Assembly (NCBI GenBank): GCA_961205875.1
Contig: OY540810.1
Span: 21,266,001-21,330,000, forward strand
DNA length: 64,000 bases
Direction of reading: 5' to 3'
DNA from: Sialis fuliginosa
Taxonomy: Eukaryota; Arthropoda; Insecta; Megaloptera; Sialidae
Below the pieces are notes generated by a model. It had not been told where the DNA came from. It saw only the letters and a program-made list of their open reading frames with translations, and made no database searches. This document shows, piece after piece, positions 12,472 through 24,480 of this stretch (its first letter is position 1; each line of letters opens with the position of its first letter). Position numbers and translations under genes: made by a program.

Positions 12472-13471
12472 TTTTGTTACTAGTTGCAAAATCTTCTCCT
12501 AATTTATGTCGCAAACTTGAAGCCGCGCCCGTATATCCCCGATACCTCCATATGAACGCCACTAATACTAATATAAATAACAACACAGCTGCGCCACTAC
12601 CAGCTAAAATTTCTAAATGCCTTCTCTCCTTGTTTGTTTTTTCACCTCTGATGGAATTCACCAAGATAGAAAACAATGGATAATTTCTACGATCTGTAAT
12701 CTCTTGGCCGTTTTTCAGTTCGATCGCGATAGCTTCCTCGGATGAAATCAACTGTAAATCATCTTGTGTCGAAACTTTCTGAGCTCTCTTCGTATCTACG
12801 TTGAGCATTTCGGATTTTAAGTTTTCCAAACCAGGGGTGTGAGAGACAAGTTCGACTTGTATGTGATAGATAGTGTCTGGCCATAGAGACAACGTTACAG
12901 AAGTTGAGTCGGTAAATAGGTTACCTTTCAGACCGCCGCCATCGATTTCCCAAGTGACAAGGTAAACGCCTCTTAGAGCTTTTGTCGCCCATGCAATTTC
13001 AGCAATTACTAAGACTTTTTGATGAATCAAAGACACCTCTCTTAGATCCCAACGATTTAGACTAGAAGATTGATCTTTGGATTTTACTTCAGTATTTATT
13101 GTTTTACGTTTCTTTCCTTGAGCCGTAGATAATGATGATATTTTATATTTCTGTTCATCTACTGGACTATAGATAGCTACGAGACCGTGAGGGGCGACGG
13201 CAAGTACTCGCAATGGACGTGCCGGTACGGTGGCTGGAGGTATGCGAGCACTGAGCGCTGCGGTTTGAGCAAGTTGTCTCCAGGCCGCGCCATCGCGTCG
13301 TTGCATCACCACATACACTAGCGGTGTCTCACGAGCAACAGCAGCGGGTCGTGGCCAACGAGCCCGACCCCCACGAATACGTACAGCAGCTTCTCCTTGT
13401 GTTCGGATCACAGGCTGAGCTTGCTGAGCTTTCTTTGAGTGAAAATCGCAAGCTGTTTGACAACCCGGTAC
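12472..13471 (-). CDS. Main exon of an anosmin-like protein: end of Cys module, two FN3 domains, transmembrane helix
   Basis: This 1,000-nt exon (333 codons plus one base; visible residues 46-378) has a TTTTTACTTTCAG acceptor and a GTAAGT donor at 12471-12466. It opens with VPGCQTACDFH, giving the last two cysteines (49 and 53). FN3 domain 1 spans about 74-147 and includes PLVYVVMQRR...W...LAQT, close to the first FN3 of anosmin-1. A basic linker, KKRKT, follows near 165-169. FN3 domain 2 spans about 183-272, with AEIAW, YLVTWEI and WPDTIYHIQVEL. A 58-residue stalk leads to one hydrophobic helix at about 332-354 (LAGSGAAVLLFILVLVAFIW), followed by RYRGY as a likely stop-transfer signal. Vertebrate anosmin-1 is a secreted matrix protein that binds heparan sulfate and modulates FGF receptor signalling. 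A similar extracellular adhesion or guidance role here is inference. The 5' part is strikingly G+C-rich and Ala/Arg/Pro-rich against AT-rich introns. Without splicing the frame runs on to a stop at 12437. Confidence 0.93.
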
Positions 13472-14955
13472 CTGAAAGTAAAAATAAAAAAATTATTAAG
13501 AATCTAGAAACATATTAAGTAGGTTTGTTACAGTTTTTAAGAGGCGGGCGGTAAGAGGGAACCACTTTTGTTAAAGTAAGCAATTCCGCGATTATTACCA
13601 GCTGTTTTTAAACAAATATTTATTGAAAAAATAGAATTAGTCGATGAAAACTTGTATACATTTTTTTTCCATCATAAATATAATAATACTTGATAACACT
13701 ATCTTATAAGTTTCAAAAAATAAAATCGTGGCAACAGCGCAAATGGCTTGTATTGCAGTCATACACTCACACATATATTTTTCGTATCAAAACTACACAG
13801 CGTTGTCATATTATATGCTACACTTCTAAAATCACGGATTTATCTCAAGTTTTGAAATAATATTTTTGAAACGACACAGAGGATAAATTTTAATTTTTTG
13901 CGTGCTAATTTATAAGGGTTCATAGTTCATGCGATTATTTTTTTAAAACAACTTCATACTATTTTATGATAGAGTCGTCACAGTCTATGATAAAATATTC
14001 AACTATTATTTTTAATTAGAGACAGAAGAAAATTTTGAAAACATTTTCACGGAATCTCATTAAAATTGTGAATGACCTGTATAAATTTCGGAACGATTGA
14101 ACTATTTTAGTTCGAAAATTTGATTTTTCTTGTAATTATCGTAAACGGGATGAAATAAAAGCATTAATATATATTTTCGAAAGTAATTCCGTTTTCTGAA
14201 TGAGGAAAAAATGCCATTCTTTTAAAATACCTGTAGGGATATGTACTACCCATATTAACGATAATATTTAATATTCTAAGCTCTATGTTAAAAGTAGCGC
14301 GCCAATATCAGACTTTGTATAAAAAATAGAGTAAGGCAGATTTATACCGACCGCGATATTTTAAAAGGACAGTAGGTTTAAATGGGTTAAATTAATTATA
14401 ACAGTAAACATATTTTCTAACTAAAGAAACATTTCCAATAAATAACAATTTCGAATAAAATCAATAAATATGACTTGGATGTTTTGACTGGAAGCGCATG
14501 TATAAATAAAATCGAAAAATAAATTTAGCGCAGAGAAACACAAATATATCACTGGTGGTTGACAATGACATCAGATAGCGTACAGTTCTCCATTATACAA
14601 CACCAATAGCAGCGGGCTCGCGGCTAATCCGACTGCACACTGTATTGTTATCAGTAGTTATCGTGCTCGAGAATCGGGAAAGCGGGAATAAATCAGACCT
14701 CCTGCCGAAACCTCACTCGAATCCAATTTTCTACAACTTTTTCTTCTTTCTTCGCACAATGCAGAAATGTGTATACGATATTCAACTTTGTGCAGTTATT
14801 TATTGTCCCCCTTTCTTATTAAAATCAGATATTTTTGCATCTTCATTTAATATTCTATTGTGTGCCAATGGTGTGATTTTTTTCTTAATAATGATGCCAT
14901 TTTATTGTTGAATATACACTGCTTATTTATTATACACAATATATAATAAATACTA

Positions 14956-15355
14956 TAGTCTGTTTCATTTAAGATTGCAGCGGTTGCTAACATAGGAAGC
15001 ATTATTGATTGGGCAAAACGCCAAGCAGATTCACAAAAATTTAATTTTCACTGACGCAATACATCTACTTTGGAAACAAATGTAATTAAATTCAAATTTT
15101 CCGATTAGTTATTCTAAAAATGTTTATTATATTATCGATATTAGGATATTAGAAAACTAATATTCATAATACAAAAGTGAGTTTTATTTCTTACAAATTT
15201 TAGAGTGTATGTAAAAACGATTGCCATTTTTTTAACGTGGAGTATCGTTTCTTACTATCTTTATTCTGTTGGCTAGCCTAGTGCAAGAATAGTGCCTGTG
15301 TATATCGTACCGTCTAATCCCAGTCCACCGCTGCAATCTTAAATGAAACAGACTA
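14956..15355. mobile_element. 400-bp TIR MITE with TA target site (Tc1/mariner-like)
   Basis: The left end reads TAGTCTGTTTCATTTAAGAT and continues TGCAGCGG. The right end is its exact inverse over about 28 bases (CCGCTGCA...GACTA). TA flanks both ends (14954-14955 and 15356-15357), as expected for Tc1/mariner-type insertion. The interior, including GGGCAAAACGCCAAGC, is not palindromic and has no transposase frame, so this is a non-autonomous element. The near-perfect termini suggest it is not very old. Confidence 0.8.
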
Positions 15356-15801
15356 TATGTATATGAATGAAAAAGAAAAAGGGAACTCATACGACAAGAT
15401 TACCGAGATAAATAATTGAGATAAGTTCAAAATCGTACCGTTTGCTATCTTAATCAACGAAATGTGACTAACTCCACTCTTTGAAATGATCTAATTTTGA
15501 TATTTCAGTACTATTAAATAATGATTATTATTTATGAAAACAAGGAATTTTTACGTTTATTTTGCTATAAACATCCAAATTAATAAAGTAAACAAAATCT
15601 ATACGATAGACAATTTGACATGACGAGACCTACAAGTAATTTCAAGTAAAATGACAATGCAATTTCAACACGAAGAGCTGTCAGAAGAGGATGAAGTTCA
15701 GCTGACAAGAAAATAATATGTAAAAAAGTATATGAAATTCATCTATCAAACCAAATTTTACTTCTAATTAAAATTATCAAGAAGGATACTGTCCCCAATT
15801 T

Positions 15802-16199
15802 GTCCTTAAATGACTATATTACTGGCTAGCCAAAAAAATATGTGTGATTTATGATATACATATTATGATAATTAGGTATTTAGAATCCAAAATAGTCAAT
15901 GTGTGATTTCTTATTTGTGTAAACTTGTACCCTGGTTATAGTACGACCAGGGTACAAGTTTACACAAATAAGAAATCACACATTGACTATTTTGGATTCT
16001 AAATACCTAATTATCATAATATGTATATCATAAATCACACATATTTTTTTGGCTAGCCAGTAATATAGTCATTTAAGGACTAGCCAAAAAAATATGTGTG
16101 ATTTATGATATACATATTATGATAATTAGGTATTTAGAATCCAAAATAGTCAATGTGTGATTTCTTATTTGTGTAAACTTGTACCCTGGTCGTACTATA
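15802..16199. repeat. Perfect inverted triplication of a 135-bp unit
   Basis: Copy 1 is 15802-15936 (+). Copy 2 is 15946-16080, the exact reverse complement over all 135 bases. Copy 3 is 16081-16190 (+), identical to the last 110 bases of copy 1. A 9-base spacer TATAGTACG sits between copies 1 and 2 (15937-15945), and its reverse complement CGTACTATA follows copy 3 (16191-16199). The order is arm, inverse of (arm+spacer), then (arm+spacer). I saw no mismatch between copies, so the event is recent or an assembly artefact. The copy 2/copy 3 boundary falls next to the palindrome GGCTAGCC present in the unit. Confidence 0.93.
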
Positions 16200-16494
16200 C
16201 GTCTACTAAACTTGCACTGATAAGTTCGGTAGCAACCTCCCTTATGTAAATAAATATTAAAAATCGAACAATAAAAAAATTATAGTATAAATAAGTTCTA
16301 TTTGGCAATGGGACTGTGCCTGATGACCAACAAATGACTAATTAAAAAAAATACCTATCCTCAGTCATATTTTTTTAATTTATGCATGAAAAATATACAT
16401 AAAACAAGAATATATCTTACATCGAAACAAAAACAGAATTAATTTAACGACTTAATTTACATTTACAACAAAATAATATAATAATAATACTTAC

Positions 16495-16569
16495 ACAAAC
16501 ATCTTTATCGCTGCACATTGCCCCCCACACCTGGAAGTTTGATTGGAGAAATTCACAGTACTTCCAACA
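16495..16569 (-). CDS. Internal exon of an anosmin-like gene: centre of the cysteine-rich module
   Basis: This 75-nt exon encodes 25 residues (visible residues 21-45). It opens with CWKYCEF and ends with MCSDKDVC. The acceptor is TTTTTGTTACAG just upstream, and the donor is GTAAGT at 16494-16489; both are phase 0. It supplies Cys21, Cys25, Cys39 and Cys45. Across three exons the module reads C-x5-C-x2-C-x3-C-x13-C-x5-C-x3-C-x3-C, eight cysteines in all, which could form four disulfides in the secretory pathway. The first four follow the C-x5-C-x2-C-x3-C spacing of the anosmin-1 cysteine-rich region. The last four resemble the end of a WAP fold but lack the adjacent Cys-Cys pair. The exon is isolated between a 43.4-kb intron upstream and a 3.0-kb intron downstream, so standard ORF calling would miss it. 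Confidence 0.85.
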
Positions 16570-16867
16570 CTGTAACAAAAATATAACATATATGATAACT
16601 TCATCAAGTATAATTATCAGTCATGCTTGCATAATTTAACAACAAAAACAAACAAAGGAATACAATTATTATTAACATCAGATTGTATCAGATTCTTGAA
16701 TAACAAATTAAATGATGTTAATAAACTCGACGTCTCTTTAGTGTGGAAATATTACCTACAAGGGTTATTGATTTATAAAAAAATTGATTGTCATAAAATT
16801 AATTTGTTTATGTCAAATTTACTCAACGTATTTGGTTAAATTTGGATAGTAAAATTTTTATACTATA

Positions 16868-16897
16868 AATTATAAATTTATTATTTATTTATTTATT
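16868..16897. repeat. (ATTT)n microsatellite
   Basis: A short ATTT/TTTA tandem run lies about 300 bases upstream of the 75-nt exon on the minus strand. It is a simple repeat with no other signal. Confidence 0.7.
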
Positions 16898-17882
16898 TTA
16901 TTTAAAATGATAATAAATTATAATTATTCTTTTAACTCACTTTAGACTCTAAGATTTGTAAGAAAATGTTGTTTATTAATTTAATAATTCTTATGAATTA
17001 ACTGAAATTAAAGTCAACGTTAATATAAATAAGTAAGAAAAGAAGTTTCGAAAATATTGATTTATTTTAAAGTTAAAAAAAGTTGTCAAGAAAGCCATAA
17101 ATTACAATATGTACATAAAATAAACATAAGATGAAACAATCGATACAAGACAAATTGAAATAAATTTAAATATTTAATATTATTCAATACCAAATACATG
17201 AATACATCTTGTACGTAATATATCACACAAATTATACACATATTGATACAAGTTCACCTGCACGAAGATGAAATATTTGACAGGTGAAGTGAGGAAATAA
17301 TTCACACAAACGTGAGTGAAATTAGAAGATCACGGTCGTGACTATTATAAGTGTGCTGTAACTACTCATCCCAATTTAATATCCGTAACAATAAATAATA
17401 GTTATATAATATACAGCATCACCCACGTCAAATCAAGATACCAAGAACTGCATGTGTTCAATAATTTTATTTTAATCTACGATTCGATCACAACCCGGCC
17501 TAAATTACATGTTAATACCGGAGTAAGTGACCATAAAACGTACCAACTATAAGCAGTGGCAGTCTATTATCTAATCTAAGAGGAATGTTTGAATTTATTG
17601 TATCGAGTATCGATTTAATATATGAGTTTATAATTTAGTCAAGTTATACTCGTATGGTTTTATTCGATTGGTATGTAAAATATAATTATTGTACAAAAAT
17701 AGTAGATATGTCGAAGAAAATGTCCGTTTCTTTCCCTTCAGGCTCTAAGATCTCTATTTCTTGCCGTGCGTAAGTAAAACGCAGTAAGAAGAAAAATGTA
17801 AAATTTGAGAAAAATGGTATAGAAGTTTTTAGCACTCTCAGGTTTATCTTAAATGTGTAAGTAATAAGAGGGTGCTAGTTTA

Positions 17883-17921
17883 GGTTATAATTTTAGCTTG
17901 TTATATGCCAAAATTATAACC
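17883..17921. other. Perfect 12-bp stem hairpin
   Basis: GGTTATAATTTT and its inverse AAAATTATAACC flank a 15-base loop. Nothing nearby suggests a gene. Confidence 0.5.
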
Positions 17922-18745
17922 TTTATTGTCTTTGTTTTAAAAAGAGTATTTACTGCTTTCTCACTTTGAATAAATCATCAAATAACCAAAGGCAGTAAAT
18001 TTAAAAAAAATGTATCTCCTTAGTAAACCACATTTTCATTCTTTTTCCTTCAGTAATGTGTATAAAATAGGTTATATATAGTATCTAACTGTACCAAAAA
18101 CAAAAATTTCGAAAAAAATGACCTAAGCACGGCAATGTATCGTTTATAACTCGTAACATTTTTTTACATTTCGACTTATAGAGGTTCTACTGAATAGGTA
18201 ATAAATAAATGTTATTCTCTTCTCCTTATATATTGCCCACCACTGATTAGGAGTCATCTATCGGTTCACGTAATTATGTTTTAATCACGAGATACGAAAT
18301 TATGAGATATGAAATTCACCCCGGTCATGGTTTAACGTTTATAATTTTAATCCTTGTAACCTGAGAACAGCTTCCGGAAAACTGATACACATTTTGTTAT
18401 ACATATGTGCTGGGCTTTTGTGTGTTTTTTATTTTAAAATAAATCCTCATTTGTATTTTATCTCGGTTTAAGCTAATCTCCATACTTATTGTTTTAATAA
18501 TAATCTTAAAAATCGTTTGTATTAAATGTAATATTACTTTCACAATGACTTTATTTTTAATATTTTACGTAGGGGGAGAGTTCGGTAATCGTGCGTACTG
18601 CGATTTTTCATATTTCCCGGAAGAATTAGCAACTTTAACTAGTGCAGCTCCCTTTTATGTGTAACAATGGTACGCAATTTACCCACTCTTTACTTCATCC
18701 CTATCTAATGAAAATTATTTATATGTATATTATGATGAATTATTA

Positions 18746-18859
18746 CAGTGGCGCAACCAGGGGGAGGGGGTAAGTAGAAATGTTTGATACTTGTTCTTTT
18801 CTTTATTTTCTTCAAAAATCCCCCCCCCCCCCCTCAAAAAAAACCTGGTTACGCTACTG
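18746..18859. mobile_element. Short hAT-like TIR element with G-rich and C-rich ends
   Basis: The left end is CAGTGGCGCAACCAGGGGGA and the right end, inverted, is CAGTAGCGTAACCAGG. CAGTGGCGTA-type termini are common in hAT elements. The two ends carry opposed G-rich and C-rich runs (18769-18780 and about 18821-18834), so the single strand could fold into a G-C hairpin. No clear 8-bp target duplication was seen, and there is no coding frame. Confidence 0.65.
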
Positions 18860-21800
18860 TGAGTCTACGATTTCTATGTAATTTTTATGGATAAAAAACC
18901 TAGAAGAAAAAAAGTTTCCCAATTTATCATTGCTAATTCGTCTGTTATTTTTAGAAAATATAAAACTACTTCATATCATATGAAAAATAAACTAAGGGAT
19001 TATTGTAGGATATCGGAAACTAAAATGTAAATTTTCCTGGCATGTTTTCCAAATCCAAAACAATAAAGAAAATTTATGACTACGTTGCAAACGACGTTAT
19101 AAACTTAAGTGTTTCTTTTTTAACTAAATAAAACAGAATTACTCTAGCTTCCTGATATTACCATTACCATCTGTCAAGTACGCATACCGTATTTAATAAA
19201 TTTTTATTATAATATTTATAAAACTAAATATTTGTACATTTTTTTGTTGTTTTTAGGATTTCATAACAAAGTTCAGTTGAATTTTTTTTCAGTTTTCTCA
19301 ATCAAATTGGGCATTCTCGACCTTTTTCAAAACGAAGAAAATATGCACGAATGTATAAAAGCAATAAGCATAAATAATATAACACATAAAACTGTAATAT
19401 ACAGGCTCTTTATGAAGTCTGGACCTATAGGGATTTCTATTATTTATTATGTTGCAGGTACAACGACAGACAGTTTGAACAGATTATGTAATACATTTTT
19501 AGATTATTATTTTTCCCTATGGGACCTGACTTACGGAACATTCTGTTTATATAAATTAAGGTAAAATACCCAAGCCTACACGGTTTTTACATTTAAAAAT
19601 ACCCTCAGTAATTTCATAATGAATGATAATAACACATTCGCAAATAATGCATTTCTCACATTTCACTCAGCCACATTTGTCATTGTTAATTAAAAAATAA
19701 TTAATTACATTTTACATCCCTCACAAAAACATACAGTAATCAGTTACCGTTCGAAAAAAAAAATAGAAAAAAATATACACTGCAAGTTAGTAATTTACTA
19801 CTATTGAAATACATGTTGTCGTGTCGACTGTGAACATTATTTACAGCACTGATGATGAAAAGCTGTTCAAAATAGTCATTGAAACAAACAAATATTGACT
19901 AACAGACAACATACAATGTTTATAAAAATAAAGAATAAAACTAAATGCTGAAAAGAATCAATCCTTTTAAAATGACATTACTTTATTAAATTTACATTCG
20001 AATAGTTCAATTAATTCATCAAATTTTTTTATTATCTTTATAAAGAACTTCCCACTCTTTACCGTAAAATTACAAATAACTGGTACATAATTTGGCTTTA
20101 ACTTTTTTTTTTTAACCTTGGCACCTATAATACTTATATATTGGGTTTTTTCAAAGTATCCGACAGAATGTCGCAAGGCTTTCTGTCCCTGCTTTAGAAA
20201 TATGAATATTTCTCAGCAAAAAGTGTTTGAAAATATTATAAAAATAAAACACTAGTCATTTTGTTGCAAACGATAATAACCGTAAACAACTGCGGGAAAA
20301 AACAAGGCAAAAATTATACACACTGTAAAATCATAATGCACAGGTGACGGAACGTAGAGCGCAAAAATAATAATCGTAACAAACAAATGAACAACAGATA
20401 ACAAATACACAAATGTTCACAAATGAAAAAAAAACCGTGGGTACGAAACAAAAACTTATGCATATGTTACACATTTCATCCGGTGTAAAATCTAGAACAA
20501 AAAGTGAATTAATGAACTAGACACGCATAACACGGACTCCTATTTCTATCATATCGGAATAGTCAATTAGTTTAAATCTTAATGTTGACATGTTTATGTT
20601 CCGGCTTACTCCTGATTCCAATCATGTGCTTCATCAGCAATTTTATACAACTGTAATCGCCGTACCTACAACCATTGATTCAGAGGCGAATCAGGGGAAA
20701 TATATGATTGTACAATAGGGTATTTGACAGTACTAATAAAAAATTGTAAAATGTTGTAGAAGGTATACATTATATATACATATGTTACCTTATTGTATAT
20801 GTAACAATAATAATAAAAAATTAATTGCTAAGTAAAAATTTCATTTTTTGAATTAACTTTTAACGTAGGTAAAAAAGTGATATAAAATATTTCAGTGTGG
20901 TTTAAATTATTGATAAAAACTTGCGGAATATTAAAATTGTTTGATAAATATTTTTTAGTTTTTCTTGTTTTTATAAATAAAATATGAATACGCTATATTT
21001 AAGTCCGCATCTGTATAAATGTTAATATGAAACCATATACAGGTATATAGAATTTAAATGTGTATACAAGTAACAATTGTAAATTATTTATCCTTTAAAA
21101 ATTAACTCGTATATCAACGACTTGTAATATATTACTCATAACTTAGACATTTTGTTTAGAAAGATATAAATAACGTTCTACACGGTTTTTTACATTTGCA
21201 ATAACAGAATCAATATCATCTATTTGTTGAGATTGAATAATAATATATTGTTAATAAACATATAAATTAAAAAGCAATAAATTGTTATATGTATAATGCA
21301 TACACGATTCATTTTCCTTCTCATTGTATTAATATTATATTATTAATATATATTATTTTTATTAATAGTATTGTATATAATTAATATAAATGATAATATA
21401 ATCGAGATGCAGTGGATTTTAAAAGAATTTTTGGCATTCTTATTATTATTTTTTTAAATGGAACGAACTAGTTTTAGAACTCACCTCCTCAAATCATAAA
21501 TGTGTGTTTTTTAAATACGAATTGTTTTAAAAACAAAAAAACACTTTGTTGATGTTTTGTCTTTTTAGTGTAAACACATAATTAGGTTTTATATTAATTA
21601 CATATAATAATATTAATAACACGCTATAACAGACATGGCCTCCTCATCCTATCACGGGCCACTAGGCTAGAATTGTTGGCGGGTGCTCTATAGAATAATA
21701 TAATATAAAAATATAAGAAATTTTTGTTTGTACAGGTTTTTTTCGAATTTTCAATAAAAAAAATTAAAATGTCATTTGTAAGATTGAAGGACATTTTTCG

Positions 21801-22398
21801 ATATTTCAGTAAACAAAAATATATCATTGGGGGCCATTATAACAGATGCATTCTAATTATTTCTAATATTAAATTCAAGTCTAATGTAAACACAAGGTAA
21901 GTCATTTTAAAATATAAAAGAAACGTTAAAAAAAGTGTACGTAATCCACATTAATTATTCATTTCATTTTTTCGTGTTCTATGACCAAATATTGATTTGC
22001 ATGTCGTGAAAATGTCAGACAATAGGACTCGAAGCCGTTTTTATTTTTAATTCATGAATTCGAGGATGCAAAAAAATGTTTAATTGGAAAACACTAATTG
22101 CGAAATAAAAGTACAAAAATCATTGCTGTGCTTTTTAATCAGGTCCGTGTGGATTAATTATGCAAAAAAAACAGCCATCAAGTTGAAATTCAATTGAAAT
22201 TTCATTTTATTTTCTCAATTATCAACTTTTTTCATGGTGTAATATAATTCAATCGTGTTTACTGAATAATACCTAATACTACATAAATTTATTTTTATTG
22301 TTTATTTTGGAAAATTGAATATGGAATAGAATAGGTACTAAACAAAAGTTATTATATTTGCATAATGAAGTAAATAAGTTTATGCTATTTTAAATATA

Positions 22399-22630
22399 TA
22401 GGGCTGCACGCCGAGACGAGACTTTTGACCTCTGTCTCGAAACGAAATTGAGATTGAGACGACGCGACGTTGGCTTTAATTTAATCGAGACGATATCAAC
22501 ATTATTTATAAGTCTCGTCGAGAGTCTCGGTTTTAAATAATAAGTAAAGTTTTATTACTTGATATTAATCTCATATTTAAACGTAACGTGGACGAGACAA
22601 GATACCTTCAATTTTTACGAGACAAGATGG
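22399..22630 (+). mobile_element. GAGAC-saturated element, hAT-like terminus
   Basis: Starts TAGGGCTGCACGCCGAGACG and carries at least seven GAGAC or GTCTC words over about 230 bases, including CGAGACGAGAC and its inverse. The same opening occurs at 52694 (GCACGCCGAGACGAGA) and a shorter form at 62197. TAGGGCTGCAC is a hAT-type end. The right boundary is unclear. Confidence 0.6.
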
Positions 22631-23429
22631 CAGTTAGACTTAATAAAATACCAAACAATATGTACAAAATACAATTATTAATGATAGGGTAGTTATAACT
22701 ATATTCAGGATGATTAAAGACCAAAGTTTACAATTAATATTTATTTTCAACATCCATATAGCGACCAATTATTTAAATATATGCTGTTAAATTATCACCA
22801 TGGCATGTTCAATATATTGACATATTGTAATTAACTAGAAAAGTTTCATTAATGACCTAACTATAAAATACTACAAGGACAAAATAAAAAAAAACCTATT
22901 ACATTAAATTTAACGAAGAAACAATACAAAACCTACTATAAAAACACGATCATAATTAATACTCAGCAAAAAATGAAAAGCAAACAAAAATGCGCGCACG
23001 TATACATATAATAAAAAAAAGGTTCGTATAAACTAATACATACATGTACATATAAAGTGAACATAGAGAATCAGGTGATGGTATATAAAGAACAAGCAGG
23101 GGGGGTAACGTACCACTGTATCGAGGCTCGTAGGGTTGGAAAGTAGTACAAAAACTGTTTCTTCGTGCACACATTTGCACAGGTTGTGTTATATCATTAA
23201 ATTGTTTAAATGACAACATGGAAATGCATATTAAATATTTACTTTTAGTGCAGTTTAATGGTATTTAGCAGATCTAATGTAAAATAATATAAAATAAATA
23301 GTTCCCAGGTGTACGTTGATTTTTATGATAAAACTATTTAAAGTTTTTATTAATTGTATTTTTGATTAAGAGAAATTACGTTTTGGTCTTGAATTTTACA
23401 TTTAACAGTCGAAAATACACTAATAGCTT

Positions 23430-23640
23430 AAATGACTCCGTGTTACCCGAGAATTAAAAAATATAAATATTCGTTGCTTAGCTATTTTGAGTGATAGCGT
23501 GATATGTATCCCATAGCACTAATTAGATTTCAAGGAAAACGTAAGTTTTGCCAAAATCGGTCCGGTAGTTTTCAAGATTACTTTTATCAAACACATATAA
23601 ACTTTCTGTCTTTATAATTAGTATAGAAGTATAGATAGAT
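23430..23640 (+). mobile_element. Retroelement 3' fragment
   Basis: Phrases GATTTCAAGGAAAACGTAAG, AAAATCGGTCCGGTAGTTTT and AATTAGTATAGAAGTATAGATAGA match the 3' part of the ACTAGC-type family seen at 39922-40803. Strongly decayed. Confidence 0.5.
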
Positions 23641-24414
23641 ATTGTATTGTTTCTCTTTAAAACAATAATTTCTGTTTTAAACAATATTTTTCTTTTATTT
23701 TAATATTTAGCCACTTAAACGGTTATATCGTATATATTCGTCATGACCAAAGTCAATAATCAGTGAAAAATGATGGACATATTAACATACCGGTGGAAAA
23801 AATTCGGTAAGGGGTTAATTCGTCCCTCCATCAAAATTATTTGCCCACACTTACCCATAAGAATCTAAAACTAATATTGGTTAAGTAGTCTAATATGTCT
23901 ATAAATTCTGCAGAAAAAAATTAATCGATATACAACTATCAGACAAGTATATTATAAAGTACATCAATTATTTTTTTGTAGTTAATTCTACTTCCTTACT
24001 GAATAAAAAATGATTATTGTGTGTAGGTAATAGTAACAAAATAAATAATTAAATCGATTTTCCCATAAGTACCGATAAGAACAATATGTTGCAATTTTTA
24101 CAGAACATAAATTACAAATAGTATCTGGCAAAGATCTTTACATAAATCTGGCAACCCTGGCGAGGTTGGCTGTTCGCGTAGTTATTAAAAACAACTCCGT
24201 GGACCTCATAAATCGTACCAGAACCCATAATACTCGATGCTGCGCGCCGCTGGTATATGGATTTATTCAAGGTTTTTTGTTCCAGTTGTACATATATAAT
24301 TTAATAGAGATACCTATACGGAACATGCAGGCTATATAAATCATTCTGAGTGTTTAATAAAACACGAAAATTAATTACTGTGAGTATAAATCAATGTAAA
24401 TGAAATATCTTAAA

Positions 24415-24480
24415 AGAGTCGTGGGTTCGAATTCCCGGTAGCCGCTGGTAATGATGGATTGCATGGCTTTTTAATATTTT
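24415..24480 (+). mobile_element. Possible tRNA-derived SINE remnant
   Basis: GTGGGTTCGAATTCCCGGTA contains a near-consensus RNA polymerase III B box (GGTTCGAATTCC), followed by GCCGCTGGTAATGATGGATT. There is no A box at the proper distance upstream and no tRNA cloverleaf, so it is a fragment rather than a tRNA gene. Confidence 0.35.

Larger units (their letters stand above)
13472..16494 (-). other. Intron 2 of the anosmin-like gene (3.0 kb)
   Basis: The intron runs from the GTAAGT donor at 16494-16489 to the CAG acceptor at 13474-13472. It holds the 400-bp TIR element at 14956-15355 and the perfect triple inverted duplication at 15802-16199. The rest (13480-14940 and 15360-15800) is ordinary AT-rich intron in which I see no gene or clear repeat. 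Confidence 0.8.

Noticed and set aside
19232-19564. 110-codon plus-strand frame
   Set aside because: At this base composition about one frame of this length is expected by chance in the window. No domain, splice context or codon signal was seen.
24415-24480. tRNA gene
   Set aside because: B box present but no A box, no acceptor stem and no anticodon arm. Kept only as a possible SINE remnant.
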